NCBI GenBank assembly: GCA_038030265.1
Contig: CM075941.1
Span: forward strand, 35,154,164-35,218,163
From: Corythucha ciliata
Lineage: Eukaryota > Arthropoda > Insecta > Hemiptera > Tingidae
DNA: 64,000 bases
Direction: 5' to 3'
In this document: piece by piece, positions 44,128 to 56,745 of the stretch
Numbering within the stretch: position 1 is the stretch's first letter
Layout: the number at the start of each line of letters is the position of its first letter
Notes under the pieces: generated by a model
The model's database searches: none
What the model saw: only the letters and a program-made list of their open reading frames with translations
Told to the model about the DNA's origin: nothing
Program-made: the position numbers and the translations under genes

Positions 44128-44801
44128 TCGCTTTTCATACGATCACCCACTCAAACTTCATTATGTACATAATTATAAGTTTGAACAGATTTCGTATCTT
44201 AGGCATAAATGAAATTTATGCCTTACACCAACGTAGCAATAAGTTACAGACGTGTGAACTGACCAAGTTATTTCATTTTCAAAAAATCCTACTATCCAAC
44301 GCCGGGCAAAATCAAGTATGATCAAGCATGAATATATAGCTTGGGTTTGTACTGCTCATAGAACCCGTTATTTCTACCGTTTTGTCGTTGGATTTGTTAA
44401 AAATGAAAAGACTTGGTCGGTTCATACGACTGTAACTTGAGGTTACATTGGTCTAAAATGTTCGAAAAGGGCTCATTTCAAAGGAAATGTAACGCTCTTC
44501 AACTTATTTTCTGAGAACTAATTGTGAGATACTAAAAGTAGAGTCGTTACAAAGTAAATAAGTCGAAAAAAAACGAAAATGGTGGTTTTTAACACAATTT
44601 TCCAATATTTCCGAGTCACGTCATATTTCCGAGTAAGTTGGAAACTATTAGGATGTAATTATGAAAAATCGAAACAAGTGACCTTCCTGGTGCTCTCCAG
44701 CAGCCCGCTCACATCGGACATCCCGGGGACTTTTAGTATGTTTACCTCCCAACAACCTCAAACACATTGGAAAATTAAAAATTCACTAAACTGACCATGT
44801 C

Positions 44802-47428
44802 CATGGGCGTGGGTACGGGGGGGAATATGGGGAATAGATTCCCCCCCCCCCTCACCAGAGCTACAAGTATACGAACGAAGGAGCACTAGTACCATAACGA
44901 AGAGCCCCATAAAATCTCCAAAAATGAGCGTTACACGTTGAAGTTAGGTTTAGCAGATTTTCTGGACTTGAAGCAGCCCGAAAAGGTCCGAGTACGTCCA
45001 GCTTTTTCCTTGGACTTCGGACCCAACGCAGTAGTGTACCGGTATGGCAGAGGGGGTCGCCCCGGACCCTCTATCAGACAAAAATCGGTAATATTCGTGG
45101 CTATAGCTGCTAAAAAAGCGCTGATTCATGGTCTCGCGATGCAACTTCCAGTCTAAAAGTAAGAAAAAAATCGCTGATTCGCGGTACATGGAGGCCACTC
45201 TACGAATAAATTGTGGAAATCAACGCAAAAGTGTTGTACATTTGGGCAAACCCCGCGGTCAAAGTTGAGAAAACACGCTATAATATTGACAAATGAAAGA
45301 CGCTTTCAGGTTAAATTGTACAAAAATGGCAAATTCACATCTGAAAGGCGTAAAATCGGTCATTCACGCGTGAAAAAGGGAATAGGATGCTGAATGGCCG
45401 CAAAATTAGCACAAACCGGTATTTCACAGCTGAAATTGGGAAAAATCGCTAATTTGCAATCTGCAGACATAAAGTTGTGGAAAAACGTTAATACGCGGAC
45501 ACAAAATGAAGAAAATCATTAATTAGCGCTGCTAAAATTAAGAAAATTTGCAGTTCAAATTGGGGAAAAGTGCTAATTCTCAGTTAAAAATGGAAAAAAT
45601 TACTAATTTGCAGCTTAAATTGAGTCAAACGCCAATTCTTGGCAAAAATTGACAAAACTCGGTAGGTAATGCACGGGTTGGAAATGCTACACGCTGCTAA
45701 AATTTAGAAAAAGCGAAAATTCGCTGCTAAAATTGAGAGACATCACTAATTCTCGTGAAATTTATAGTTTAAAAATGATGATTTTTTGACAGAAATGGAT
45801 GGATAAATGTAAATATTTTGGTTTGAACAAAAAAATTTACATTTATTATTTAAATTCGCACCTTCTGAAGGCATTTTTTAGACTAAAATTCAGAAAAATG
45901 GCAAATTCATGCATGGCTATAGTATAATGTTAAAAAATGCGCTAATTCACGGCTAGAACTGAAAAGAAGCAATAATCTATACCTATAATAGTTATATAGT
46001 TTTGCTAATGCGGTGGTAAAATGTGAAAAACCGCTAATTTGCGGGTAATATTTAGAAAATAAAATACTCGGGCTGGTCAAAATTAAGAGAAAGGTTAATT
46101 TTAAGCCTATTGCTTGCTAATTCGCGGCTAAAAATGGAAAAACTCGCCAATTTATAGCTAAAATTGCGCCAAACGCCAATTTGTGACTGAAATTGAGAAA
46201 ATTCGCTAATGGGGAACTTGCACATTTTTCAAAAGTTGGTGTTGCTTAAAGAGGGCTCTACCACAAGTCTATTGCTCACATTAAACTTCAAAATCAGTCA
46301 AGGATGCTTTTTTAGTGAATTTTTAAAAATTTTGAGTGGGGGTTCGATTACGTAAAAACTTACTTATTGAAATTGATGATGCGGGGAAGAGGGGGTTAGA
46401 TGCGTTTACTGGGAATAAATTTTTCATGTTATTTGTAAACAAACAATTTTAGAGTTCCCTCAAATGCTTCACAAGTAAGTATTTACGTCATTTCTCCTCG
46501 CACCATCCATTCCCTTCTGAAGAACTTTGAACCTTTTTTAAAAATCTTTAAACGCACCAATCGGGTTGCAACTTCCGTTGTTATCCTTCAGTTCACTGGT
46601 CAAATCACCGGTATGCTTTTCTCCCCAATCTGAGATTCATGCAAGTTCCCCATTCACAGGTTTGAAACGCTACGACGCGTCGCCGCTACAATTTAGAAAA
46701 AGCGCTAATTCGTGGTTGGAATTGAGAAAAATTCCAAATTGCGCCAAAAACTGAATGTACGCCAATTTGTGGATTCTGAAGGCAACTTTTCAGGCTGAAA
46801 TTGAAAAAAAGCGCCAATTTATGGCAATAGGTGAAGAAACCGCTAATTCGCGAGTAAACTGAGAAAAATCGCTCATGCATTGCGTATGGTGAACCAAAAA
46901 ATCCTAATTCGTGAAAAGTCCCCCTATTTTGCGGCTAATATTGAGGAAAACATGTAAGAAAAACGTTAATTTCCAGCTAAAACTGAGATAAGTTTAAGTG
47001 CCAACCCCCTGGTAAAAAAATTAAAAAATCGGTAATATGCTGCTAAAATTTAGGAAAACGCCAAAGCTCGTGGTTAATTAAGAAACAACGCTCACGGGAT
47101 AAAAACGATACTTTGTTGCTAAAGTTGAGAAAATGCGCAAATGCATTGCTTGGGAGGGGGTGGGGCAAAACCGCTAATCTGCGGCTGAAATTGAGAAGAA
47201 CGATACACTCGGCCAAAATTGAAAAAGCCCTAATTTGCGGGTAGAGTCCAAAAATCGCCCTTAACTGAGAGATTGAGGCTATGATGAGGCCAGCAAGATG
47301 TCCAGATTCAAGAGTGTGCTGGCTGGGTGGAATGATGACTAAAATGTGAAATTACCCCCCACCCCTCACCCTTCCAAGATTTCAATCTGATCCCCCCCCC
47401 CCAGGACAAATTCCTACCTACGCCACTG
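44802..47428. mobile_element. 2.6-kb hAT-like element with minisatellite cargo, 8-bp TSD
   Basis: It begins CATGGGCGTGGGTAC and ends CCTACGCCACTG; ACCATGTC flanks both sides (44794-44801, 47429-47436), a perfect 8-bp duplication as in hAT elements. The interior, about 45080-47330, is a highly diverged tandem array of roughly 35-45 bp motifs (gctaatttgcggctaaaatt, gagaaaa). A 447-bp MITE is nested at 46208-46654. The element itself interrupts an AGTCCAGTCAATAAG-family copy. No transposase. Confidence 0.8.
46208..46654. mobile_element. 447-bp MITE family X, copy 2
   Basis: Same termini as copy 1, opposite orientation, inserted in the minisatellite of the hAT-like element. Confidence 0.85.
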
Positions 47429-47436
47429 ACCATGTC

Positions 47437-47472
47437 GTCTATATTCTCTTATTGACTGGACTAAATACCACA
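47437..47472. repeat. Severed end of an AGTCCAGTCAATAAG-family element
   Basis: gtctatattctcttattgac plus tggact is the inverted terminus of the family at 30677; the rest lies left of the hAT insertion (about 44380-44801). Confidence 0.7.
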
Positions 47473-47849
47473 ACCCCCTGAATCGTATCTACATGTATAG
47501 GCAACTCCTCAGATTCAACTGCGTGATTCATTGCTAAATATGCAATGTCGTTGCCGAGAAATATAAAATAGCTCGATGAGCAATTTATACGTCAAAAGAC
47601 TCAAGCATAGATACGCAGGCAAAACGGCATTTGGCTGTTGGGTTGTTATAGTGTATCACGCACCTACTAGACCCGAATTTCAGGAAAAATTCTTACATAT
47701 ACCTATCTTCTTAATCACTTAATTGGGTTATTGCGTCAGCATTCGTTTATTCGGCAGAAATAACCATTTTTCATCAAAATCTAGAGCTTGACTTCTTCAA
47801 AATCGGACATTTTCACTTAGGTCAAATTAATAGGCCGTTATTAATCAAC

Positions 47850-48295
47850 AATGGGGAACCTGCACATTTTTCAAAAGTCGGTGTTTCTTAAAGAGGGCTC
47901 TTCCACAAGCCTATTGCTCACATTAAACTTTGAAAGCAATAAAAGATGCTTTTTCAGCGAATTTTTAAAAATTTTGAGTGGGGGTTCGATTACGTCAAAA
48001 GTTATTTATTGAAATTGATGACGCGGGGAAGAGGGGGTTAGACGCGTTTACTGGAAGGACATTTTTCATGTTATTTGTAAACGAACAATTTTAGAGTTCC
48101 CTCAGTTGCTTCACAAGTAAGGATTGACGTCATTTCCCCTCGCACCATCCATCCCCTCCTGAAGAACTTTGAACCTTTTTTAAAAATCTTAAAACGCACC
48201 AATCGGGTTGCAACTTCCGTTGTAATCTTTCAGTTCACGGGTCAAATCACCGGTATGCTTTTCTTCTCAATCTGAGATTCATGCAAGTTCCCCCT
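47850..48295. mobile_element. 447-bp MITE family X, copy 3
   Basis: Same family, slightly diverged (gaacctgca at the left end, ccccctt at the right). A lone right-end fragment of the family (aaatgtgcaagttcc) is at about 49883-49905. Confidence 0.85.
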
Positions 48296-50114
48296 TAAGG
48301 CCAGGTCACACCTATCATGCACGCTTCCGATCAGACACCGATCATGCATTTTTTGATAGGTGTGGGGACCGTAATAGGCGTTAATACCGAATAATAAGGA
48401 ACTTCCATGGGTCGAAAAATTGGATAAAAATTTATTGCTGACTGACAATTGGTACCTGAAAATGAGTTCTTTTGAGTTAAATTATTTTTAAAAATAGCCA
48501 CTAATTAACAAATTAGCAATAAAAAATTGTTATTTTTTATGCCCTCGAAAACGCCTTCTGATTGGTTGAAGACCGGTGACGCAATTGGCCGCAGTCACGG
48601 GCGACCCGTCTCCCACATCCCCTACTTGTACATGCTTTTCGACGCTGTATGCATTATTATTCGGATACTTATGTTTAACGTGAAACAAAAAATCATGTTA
48701 ATATTTCACAAGCAAATGCTGCGAGCTCCTATTTATGAAATTGCTTTGTGAGGCAAGTACGTAACCGTAACCTAGCAATAACCTACCTCTCACGCTTCTT
48801 GATTGGGTTGATTTCCATAGCGGTTTTTTCTGCTTGAGTTGTTCCGGAGTTACGATTTGTCCTGATTTCCCAGTTGTACTTTCTTGTGACTATTTTCTTT
48901 GGGTCTCAATTCCTGTCTCATTTCAATTGTTCTTTTCAGAACGCCGATCTTTCGCTCAATTTCCTCGACACCTTCATACCTAAGGCGAGTCCTGGAAGAG
49001 CTGTTTTCCTCAACTTTCCTTCAATCCTTCTGCGAGATGTTGAGAATTTTTTTCTTGATATCCGATAGTAATTTCCCACTCGTTTCACGCAGTACTACTT
49101 GGTACTCTTATGGATCAAAGGTAAAAGTAAATAAGACTGAATCACCAGAAGAATTCCAATCTACATTCAATGATTAGAACAATGTTAAACTTGCCTATCC
49201 AATTTTACGCCTTTGCATTCCACACCAAAATCTATGTTGTCCTTAATGAATGAACTTACTGCAAAAGCAGAAAGACACGGAAGATTCTGTGTGGAGGCCT
49301 TCTCGAATCACTCACGCGGCTGCATTTTCTGGTAATATATTACCCACAATCCCCGACGGCACAAAACAAAATAGGTACCCTAAAAACACTACACAAAACG
49401 CTATACACTATAAATAATTGTTAATAAACAAATAGAACTAATGGGTAAACTGAAAACTGCTCAAATGTGCCACGGTAAATCTCACGCTTTGTTATCAACG
49501 TTTTCAACTTAGTGATAGTGTTCGCTTTCGCTGTTTCGCTTCTCATAAAACTAATAAAACCTCAGATTAACTTCGATATTAGGTATCTGATTGAAATCTA
49601 TGACCACAGGCTATCTCAGCTGAATTTTAAATATACAATACCCCCAAAAATTGAAGGATCATTTCCTTTATGCATCAGTAATACGGAGGATTACATTTCA
49701 TAGAGCGTCCTGTGACGTCATGATGAATACAAGTTGGCCCTTGGAATGGGGGGTGGTTGGGGGGCCATTTAAAAATCCAGTTTTAAAAAATCCTTAAAAT
49801 TCAATGTTTCAGTTTTTGGGAATTAAACTTACTGCAATATATTTAAAATTCAATATTTAAAATAAAAAAAAATCTTCCAAAAAATGTGCAAGTTCCTTAT
49901 TCACGGCTATTACGCTTCATTCACATGATCAAGAAAAAAAGAACTGCTCAAATTCAGAGGACAATCAAGAGTATAATTATTTAATTCATCTCATAATCCA
50001 TGTTTCTTGATGAGTTCATCTTGTTCTAGCATATCAGGCATTAAACAATAATCAATCAAGAAGCCATCGAAACTGCCCTTGAGCTATTCTAGCCAGAATA
50101 TAATACCAATATAA
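48296..50114. other. No gene seen; small foldback at ~48300-48400
   Basis: A short inverted repeat (aggtcacacctatca/tgataggtgtggggacc) lies at 48302-48369. Open frames at 48874-49177 and 49512-49703 have no recognisable features. Confidence 0.4.
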
Positions 50115-50935
50115 TAGTGGGAAAAATGGCATAGTTTCGTCACTTTTGAGAGGTACTCTGGTGGACCTTACAAGCCTTAAAGCGGGGCAAATTATTGCTT
50201 TATTGGTCAGCCAGAGTCTGCATTTGAAGCATTGGAGGAGCTATTAATAAAACGTCGAGCGTTTTCAGCCGGAGGACAACACCTGTAACATTCAAAATGG
50301 CTTAATTTCGTCACTTTTGAGAGGTACTCTGGTGCAACGTACGAGCCTTAAAGCGGGGCAAATTCATGCTTTATTGGTCAGCCAGAGTCTAAATTTGAAG
50401 CACTGGAGGAGCTATTAATAAAACGCCGATCGTTTTCATCCGGAGGACGATCTTACAAGCCTTATAAAGCGGGGCAAAATCTTGTTTTATTAGTCAGTCA
50501 GAGTCTTAATTTGATGCCTCAGCCGAAGGACAACACCTCACCACCTGTAAGGGTCAAAATGGATTAATTTCGTCACTTTTGAGACGTACACTGGTGCAAC
50601 TTACAAGCCTTAAAGCGGGGCAAAATCTTGTTTTATTAGTCAGCCGGAGACTTAGTTTTAAGCCCCAGCCAGAGGACATCACCTCACCACCTGTAACGGT
50701 CAAAATGGATTAATTTCGTCACTTTTGTGAGGTACGCTGTTGAAACTTACAAGCCTCAAAGTGAGGAAAACTCTTGATTTATTAGTCAGCCAGAGCCTAA
50801 ATTTGAAGCACTGGAGGAGCTATTAATTAAACGTCGATCGTTTTCAGCCGGAGAACGATCTTACAAGACTTAAAGCGGGGCAAATTCTTGCTTTATTGGT
50901 CAGCCAGAGTCTAAATTTGAAGCTCTAGAGTGCTG
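50115..50935. repeat. Diverged tandem array (~115-180-bp units)
   Basis: The marker tttcgtcacttttg recurs near 50134, 50306, 50569 and 50713, and aaagcggggcaaa at six places between 50180 and 50885. Units vary in length through internal deletions and partial copies. The strings attggtcagccagagtct and ggaggagctattaat recur with each full unit. Noncoding. Confidence 0.8.
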
Positions 50936-51256
50936 TTGGATTAGAAAGCAAAACAGAAGCATGAATTTTGTACCGGATGATAGAAAGGATAATTACATAC
51001 GGAATCTTATCAAAAAGAGATGAAAAAAGAGTATGAGATGCCTCGCATGTTTTAGCTTAATATTCTTTGGTTTCACAAACCTGTCTCAATTGTAAGTTCC
51101 GTGAGGTAGCTTGAAGAATATTGCGTGATGAATACTTTAAATCCTTCATTAGATAAGTTGTATACAATTGAGGCACTTACAATATGAATAATTCCAGAAA
51201 CAAAACACACATTCGAAAGGAGATTGAGTCTTTTTGAGTTATGTTGTCACACCGAT

Positions 51257-51560
51257 GTTCTGTAAAGGAATTTTTAATACGGAGGATCATTCGTCAACTG
51301 AATTACCAAAATAAAGGGAAATAAATTGAAATTGATAAAAGAAACGTCAGTTGTGTTGCCAACATTTCAACACAAAAAAGTCGAGCATGAAATATAGCAC
51401 ATCACTATTGCTGTTCGCAGACCAACTATTAGGAGAATTTGTTTTTAGTGGCAAGTTTGATGATTGTTTTCGGACTTGTGTAGATTGAACGGGAGGCATC
51501 CAGATTGAACAACCCGAGAAAAGGTAACAGTCGAAGAGAATTACCTTTTTTCGCCCCGTT
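51257..51560. repeat. ~300-bp dispersed repeat, inverted partner of 43835-44127
   Basis: Reverse-complement relative, 7.1 kb away; ends near gaattaccttttttcgcc. Confidence 0.7.
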
Positions 51561-53419
51561 GTCGGCACCCCCATTCTCTGCCAAAGAGAATAAAATATAG
51601 AGTGGACCGATGAGTTGAACGCAATTTATTATCAATGCGTTATCAGCTCGTTGAACGGTTTTCCCGTTGATGAGTTGTGGGCCCCCCGAGGGGGGTTTTC
51701 ATTGGTTAACTGCTTCTTGGTTATCTGCTCGAATGAACTAGAACTACTGCTTGTGGGATATCTGTAATACGGGTTAACTTTTATCAGCTTTGACCAACTT
51801 TTCGTAACTGAAGGCCTAAGGGCAACAACTGATGGAAGTAGCTAACAGTGATTAGCCCCCTGTGATTGTGTGACGATGTGGAAGATTTGGGTCTAGTCTG
51901 AGTTGTGGAAACGATTGGCTAACGTTTTACGTTACTCACCAGTTTGGTGGCTGAGGGACGAGTTGCCCTGTGGCCCGTTTTCACCGGCTTAAAATTAACC
52001 CATTGGGCCATGATATGATAAAGTTGTTAAATGCGTAATTAACGTGCTAATCGAGCGAATCACGCGGCAGTTGAGTTTTTGGGCAACGGAAACGCCGAGA
52101 AAGAATCACAAATTGGGTACCTACACACAAAATGGAAGTTTCTTGACATTTTTGAGTGACTGTCGTTGGTATCGGCGGGCAAGACCATGGTTTTGGGGGG
52201 ATGCACATGATTTTCGGACCAGCCCATATCTCACGTTAAAGTGCTCTGTCCGGGCTGATGCTCTGCATTCAAATTCTGACCTGGTCTTCAAGCCGTAAGA
52301 ATTTGGATACGACCGGGCTATTTGCTGACTCCCTTCCCACGGCACTGGGTAAGTCGAATTCAGCGGACCAGCCCATAAGTCGCGGTAAAATGCTCCAACC
52401 GAGCTGACTTTCTGCATGCAAACTAAAAAAATGTGATGGCTATACTGCCACCCGATTAGGTTTAGGGTTTGAATACAGATCGTAAGCCCCGGTCGGATCT
52501 CATTAAAGCGAGTTGTGGGCTGGTCCGCAGAATTCGACATGCGCCCAGTACAGTTGGAGGCGGGTAAGCAAATAACCGAATCGTAACAAAAATTTGATGG
52601 CTTTTAGGTACATGTTTATATGGACCTATGTTTGTTTATGCTCCTTGCGCCTTTCTTGTTTCAGGAAAGATAAATACTTCCTCAACGTGCGTTCTCTGCA
52701 CTGGTAGAAGAAGCGTTTCCATCGCTCAGTTCAACGGTTCCTAGCTTCTCGCAAACAGCTTGTGCGTACTTTTGGTCCTCTATAAGTGACTGATCAGCCC
52801 GTCGCGTCGTTACGGTAACTCTTCTGGCAACTGTCACTCGGTCTTAATAAAGTGTTCTACGTCCACCGACCATCCACGTGAGGAAAGAGACAACTTTAAC
52901 GAAATATGAAACCTCGCCTCCAAAGACTACGTTCAAACTCATCACACTGCATTCCATTCATAATTATCTGTTTCAAGGGTTGTAAGTGTCAATCCCAAAC
53001 AATAACGGTAGAACTAATAAAACGAGGTCATAAAGTCTATTTAGTGTATAGAATTATATTGAAAAGTGTACGCGACGGGTCGGTTTGAGGCAGGCGTAGC
53101 GTTCGGGGCGGTGGGGTTTTATTTTTCTTTTTTTCGCGATGTAAAACGCTACCATTGTTAAATTTGGTCGTGAATCATCAACAAAAGGCAAAGTTTTTTT
53201 ATGTAGCTGTATATTCTCGCTAAATGTAATACTAAAAATCCAATAATAAATCCCAAATTAGATTTCCTAAAGTGACATTGTTTTGCCAGAAATTTATCAG
53301 GGACGGGCACCTTTGGTTTGGCATCCAAATGGTCATGTACGACGCAAAAGAGTCAGTCGTCGTTCCGTCAGTGCTGGGTTTGGAAGGTGACTCGAGAGTT
53401 TCTATGCCCCATCAGCGGC

Positions 53420-53570
53420 GAAAGTCAGCTGTTACAGTCGAGTCCCAGCGTCAGACGCAGTAGCGTCCAGTCTTCAGTCGTCACTGTCGAGTCCCATCAT
53501 CCGACGCGCAGTAGCGTCCTGTCTTCAATCGTCACAGAGTCCGACGCAGAAGTGTCCTGTCTTATTCGAC
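53420..53570 (+). repeat. ~50-bp minisatellite, 3-4 units
   Basis: Units share cgacgcagtagcgtcc, cttcagtcgtcac and tcgagtccca with variable spacing. Confidence 0.7.
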
Positions 53571-53944
53571 AGTCACGCCCGTGAGGTCGGTCGCATTTGC
53601 GACAGCCTTTTTGGTAAGTCCCCTTTTCGATAAAGTTCCCCTTGGGCATTGAGCTGATTTTGTGCATGTTTGGATTTAGATCACGTCGTGCCGCTCTTCA
53701 CAGTTCGGAAAGCAGTTCCGTCTTAATTGAAGTTACTAAAGTCTTTTGTTTCAGTGTCATTCAATTTGCAGTCAAAGCAATATTATACCTATAGAAGTTA
53801 AGTTCGTTCGATCGTCTAAAATAAAAACAAAACAGTAACGAAAACAACTTGCCTCCATTTATTTCTACTCCCCTCCGCCAAACACTAGAACCCCCGTTAC
53901 AATACCACTAAAAACTAAATTACTGGTCTTCCAGAACGGTCTGT

Positions 53945-54194
53945 GGTTCGCTAACCTCGACTTCGCTCGGGAGTTGAGGGCGTTGGCCGTCGAAGCCTAT
54001 GCATAGCGCTGGACGGAACATATAGATCGATGCCGAATGTTCCAGGGATTCGTCAATTCGAGCCCATTCACGTAATTGGGGAGGAAGTGGTAAGTCACAA
54101 AATCATAAAGCGGTGACTTATAAATTTGTTTTTTGATGTGTTCGATCACATGAAAGGCATTCCCAGTTGCGTACGCATTCTTGAACTCGCACAC
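53945..54194 (-). pseudogene. Broken coding remnant, family not recognised
   Basis: Minus-strand frame 54194-53997 reads CEFKNAYATGNAFHVIEHIKK; near 54095 a one-base shift moves the plausible protein into another frame that continues LPPQLREWARIDESLEH and runs to a stop near 53925. The composition is protein-like in both pieces. Probably the 3' end of a transposon protein; I cannot name the family. Confidence 0.3.
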
Positions 54195-54207
54195 GCAGGA
54201 GACCTAA

Positions 54208-54357
54208 GAGGCCCTGTTGTCCCTCGTGAAAGACATCCTTCCCTGCGACCCTCGGTTTGTCCTAAGTGACTTCGAACAAGCCATACGAAATGCAGTTAAA
54301 CGTTTATTCCCCTAGTCCTCTGTGGTTGGCTGTTGGTTCCACTTCAACCAAGTATGA
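54208..54357 (+). pseudogene. MULE-type transposase fragment
   Basis: The frame carries VLSDFEQAIRNAVKRLFP followed, after an in-frame TAG at 54313-54315, by SSVVGCWFHFNQ. The D-F-E-x-A helix, then FP and a G-C-x-F-H-x-x-Q motif are the hallmark of the Mutator-like (MULE) DDE domain. Only about 50 codons survive; it ends at a TGA. It lies head-to-head with the minus-strand remnant at 53945-54194. Confidence 0.6.
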
Positions 54358-54922
54358 GCACGGGTGATTCAGGAGGATATCATCTAGGGCTGAAAATTGA
54401 CCTAGGATTCAATGGAATTGTCTAATTCAACAGTCGTGGTCACCGCTTTACCTGATATTTGAATTCCATCTCACATTATACATGTACCTACTTATACTGC
54501 ACTTTTAACACACACAAAAAATGAAATTAAGTAGGACTTGGGTAAAAAGAATAACGTAATGTAATGTGAATGCAACATAATGATGTAGACTTGGAACGGT
54601 TTAACAGAACTTCAGAAGTCGTATCGTGATAACACGAAATCCATTAAAAAGGAAATAATCATAATGGGTGGGTAGATCGTTTGTTCCACTGTTAACTGCG
54701 GACATTTAGTTAGACTTACAGAACTCAACTTCCGAAATTACAACTATAGTTAGCTATTGGAATACAGTTGTTTTCCACAGACATCATGTTCAGTGATTGT
54801 CGAACAACCTGATAAAAGTTAACCCGTATTACAGATAACCAAAAAACAGTAGTTTATTCGAACAGATAACCGGCGAGCAGTTGTCCGACATTACGCACCC
54901 GCCCCCCGAAACTTGTAGTCTA

Positions 54923-56515
54923 CAGGGTGTTCATAAATTACCTCGACAGAGAAGATAAAGTATGGTGATAGTACACCTCATTTGTGATCGAAATTACTAT
55001 TTGAGGTTTTTTGGAATTCCTCCTGGTTTTCGAGATATCATCAATTTCATGTTTTTTTGGTGACCCTCTGTTTTTTTTCGATAAGTGACTATTACGACAT
55101 CATCAACAGGTGCTAGACTAAAAGTAAATAGCTCATTGAAAAGAGCACAAAATGTCCTTCATTATTGGTCCTCAACTCAATAAAATTACACCAAGGCCCT
55201 AGCCGCTAGGGCATGAGATATCCGAAGGAAACTCGTTATTCGCATTTCTGCCCAATTTTCATCAGCGATTTTCACCATTTCGTCAAAGGAAAATATTTTT
55301 TTGCGTTCATAGGGAAAACTTCCTTATGATGTTAGCTTTCCAATGACGTACAACATTTACCAGTTTTCACCATCTAGTGAAGAGGTAGAAGCAATAAACG
55401 AGCCCAAAACTGAAAAATAACCCGTAATGAGGACCCTTTGAATGAGGTATAACCAGCTCTAATTAGTCGTTTCCAACGGATGAGACGTACGGATTCAAGC
55501 GGTCAGCTAAGTCTATCGCTAATTTACTTTGGTGAGTTGAAATTGGGGGTGGTGAAGCTTAAAATATCGTTAGAGGATTGGGCTTCATGCTTCATGGACC
55601 TAACCCGCAACCCGCGAATGCAAAAATTGGCCCTCCGCACATCTGAATTGGATGCACGTTGCACCTCCAGTCGTCGCCTCTGGATTTCCTCGCACGATTC
55701 TCGAGTACGTACGATTCTCAAGCTCCTCTCTGGGGCCTCACGGGAAAAAATGCCGCTAGCGGGGTCGATCCAAGGACGCTGAATAAAAAATAACACTATC
55801 CCGTCCTAGCAATCGCATCTTGCGGCATTTTCACACTGGTTCGTAATACGGCCCCATGAATGTCCATGAAGCCCAATCCACTAACGATATTTTAAGCTTC
55901 ACCACCACCCAATTTCAACTCACCAACGTAAATTGGAGTTAGATTTAGCTGACCGCTTGAATCCGTCGGAAACGAGTAATTAGAGCTGGTTATACCTCAT
56001 TCAAAGGGTCCTCATTACGGTTTATTTTTCAGTTTTGGGCTCGTTTATTGCTTCTACCTCTTCACTAGATGGTGAAAACTGGTAAATGTTGTACGTCATT
56101 GGAAAGCTAACATCATAAGGAAGTTTTCCCTATGAACGCAAAAAAATATTTTCCTTTGACGAAATGGTGAAAATCGCTGATGAAAATTGGGCAGAAATGC
56201 GAATAACGAGTTTCCTTCGGATATCTCATGCCCTAGCGGCTAGGGCCTTGGTGTAATTTTATTGAGTTGAGGACCAATAATGAAGGACATTTTGTGCTCT
56301 TTTCAATGAGCTATTTACTTTTAGTCTAGCACCTGTTGATGATGTCGTAATAGTCACTTATCGAAAAAAAAACAGAGGGTCACCAAAAAAACATGAAATT
56401 GACGATATCTCGAAAACCAAGAGGAATTCCAAAAAACCTCAAATAGTAATTTCGATCACAAATGAGGTGTACTATCACCATATTTTCTCTGTCGAGGTAA
56501 TTTATGAACACCCTG
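54923..56515. mobile_element. 1.6-kb foldback element with ~0.6-kb arms, TSD TA
   Basis: Termini CAGGGTGTTCATAAATTACC and inverse are flanked by TA, a Tc1/mariner-type signature. The left arm 54923-55600 and right arm 55858-56515 are inverted copies with few differences. The loop holds foldback family P copy 4 plus about 130 bp. No transposase frame; open frames across the loop are by-products. Confidence 0.85.
55731..55856. mobile_element. Foldback family P, copy 4 (in the loop of 54923-56515)
   Basis: Ends tggggcctcac/gtaatacggcccca; core tgccgctagcggggtcgatc, ccaaggacgctgaataa. More diverged than the others. Confidence 0.7.
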
Positions 56516-56745
56516 TATATAACTTTGCTCAGAGGGTTTAACTCTCGAGATTTACTCTCACGTGTAATAGTACCATTATTTTTCGCAGTTCTTCTCTCTT
56601 TGCACTTTTCAATCTAAAACACTGCACTTTTCAGAACCAACTTCAAAAAACAGAAGATGAACGGCCACGTGCAGAGTGAGAAGTGAGATGATCATTTTTG
56701 AAAAAACAAAAACTCCGCAAGAATCAACCGGCGTTCAAAAAACGC

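Larger units (their letters stand above)
51655..54912. repeat. Candidate composite bounded by inverted arms
   Basis: About 130 bases near 51700-51800 (gaactactgc, ggttatctg, gtaatacgggttaacttttatcag) recur inverted at 54808-54880. Inside are three copies of cggaccagccca (52216, 52364; inverted at 52517), the first two in roughly 150-bp direct repeats, a 50-bp minisatellite (53420-53570) and the coding remnants at 53945-54357. Whether it is one element or overlapping insertions is unclear. Confidence 0.35.

Noticed and set aside
50115..50935. CRISPR-like array
   Set aside because: Repeats are long, irregular and diverged with no uniform spacers, and the DNA is clearly animal.
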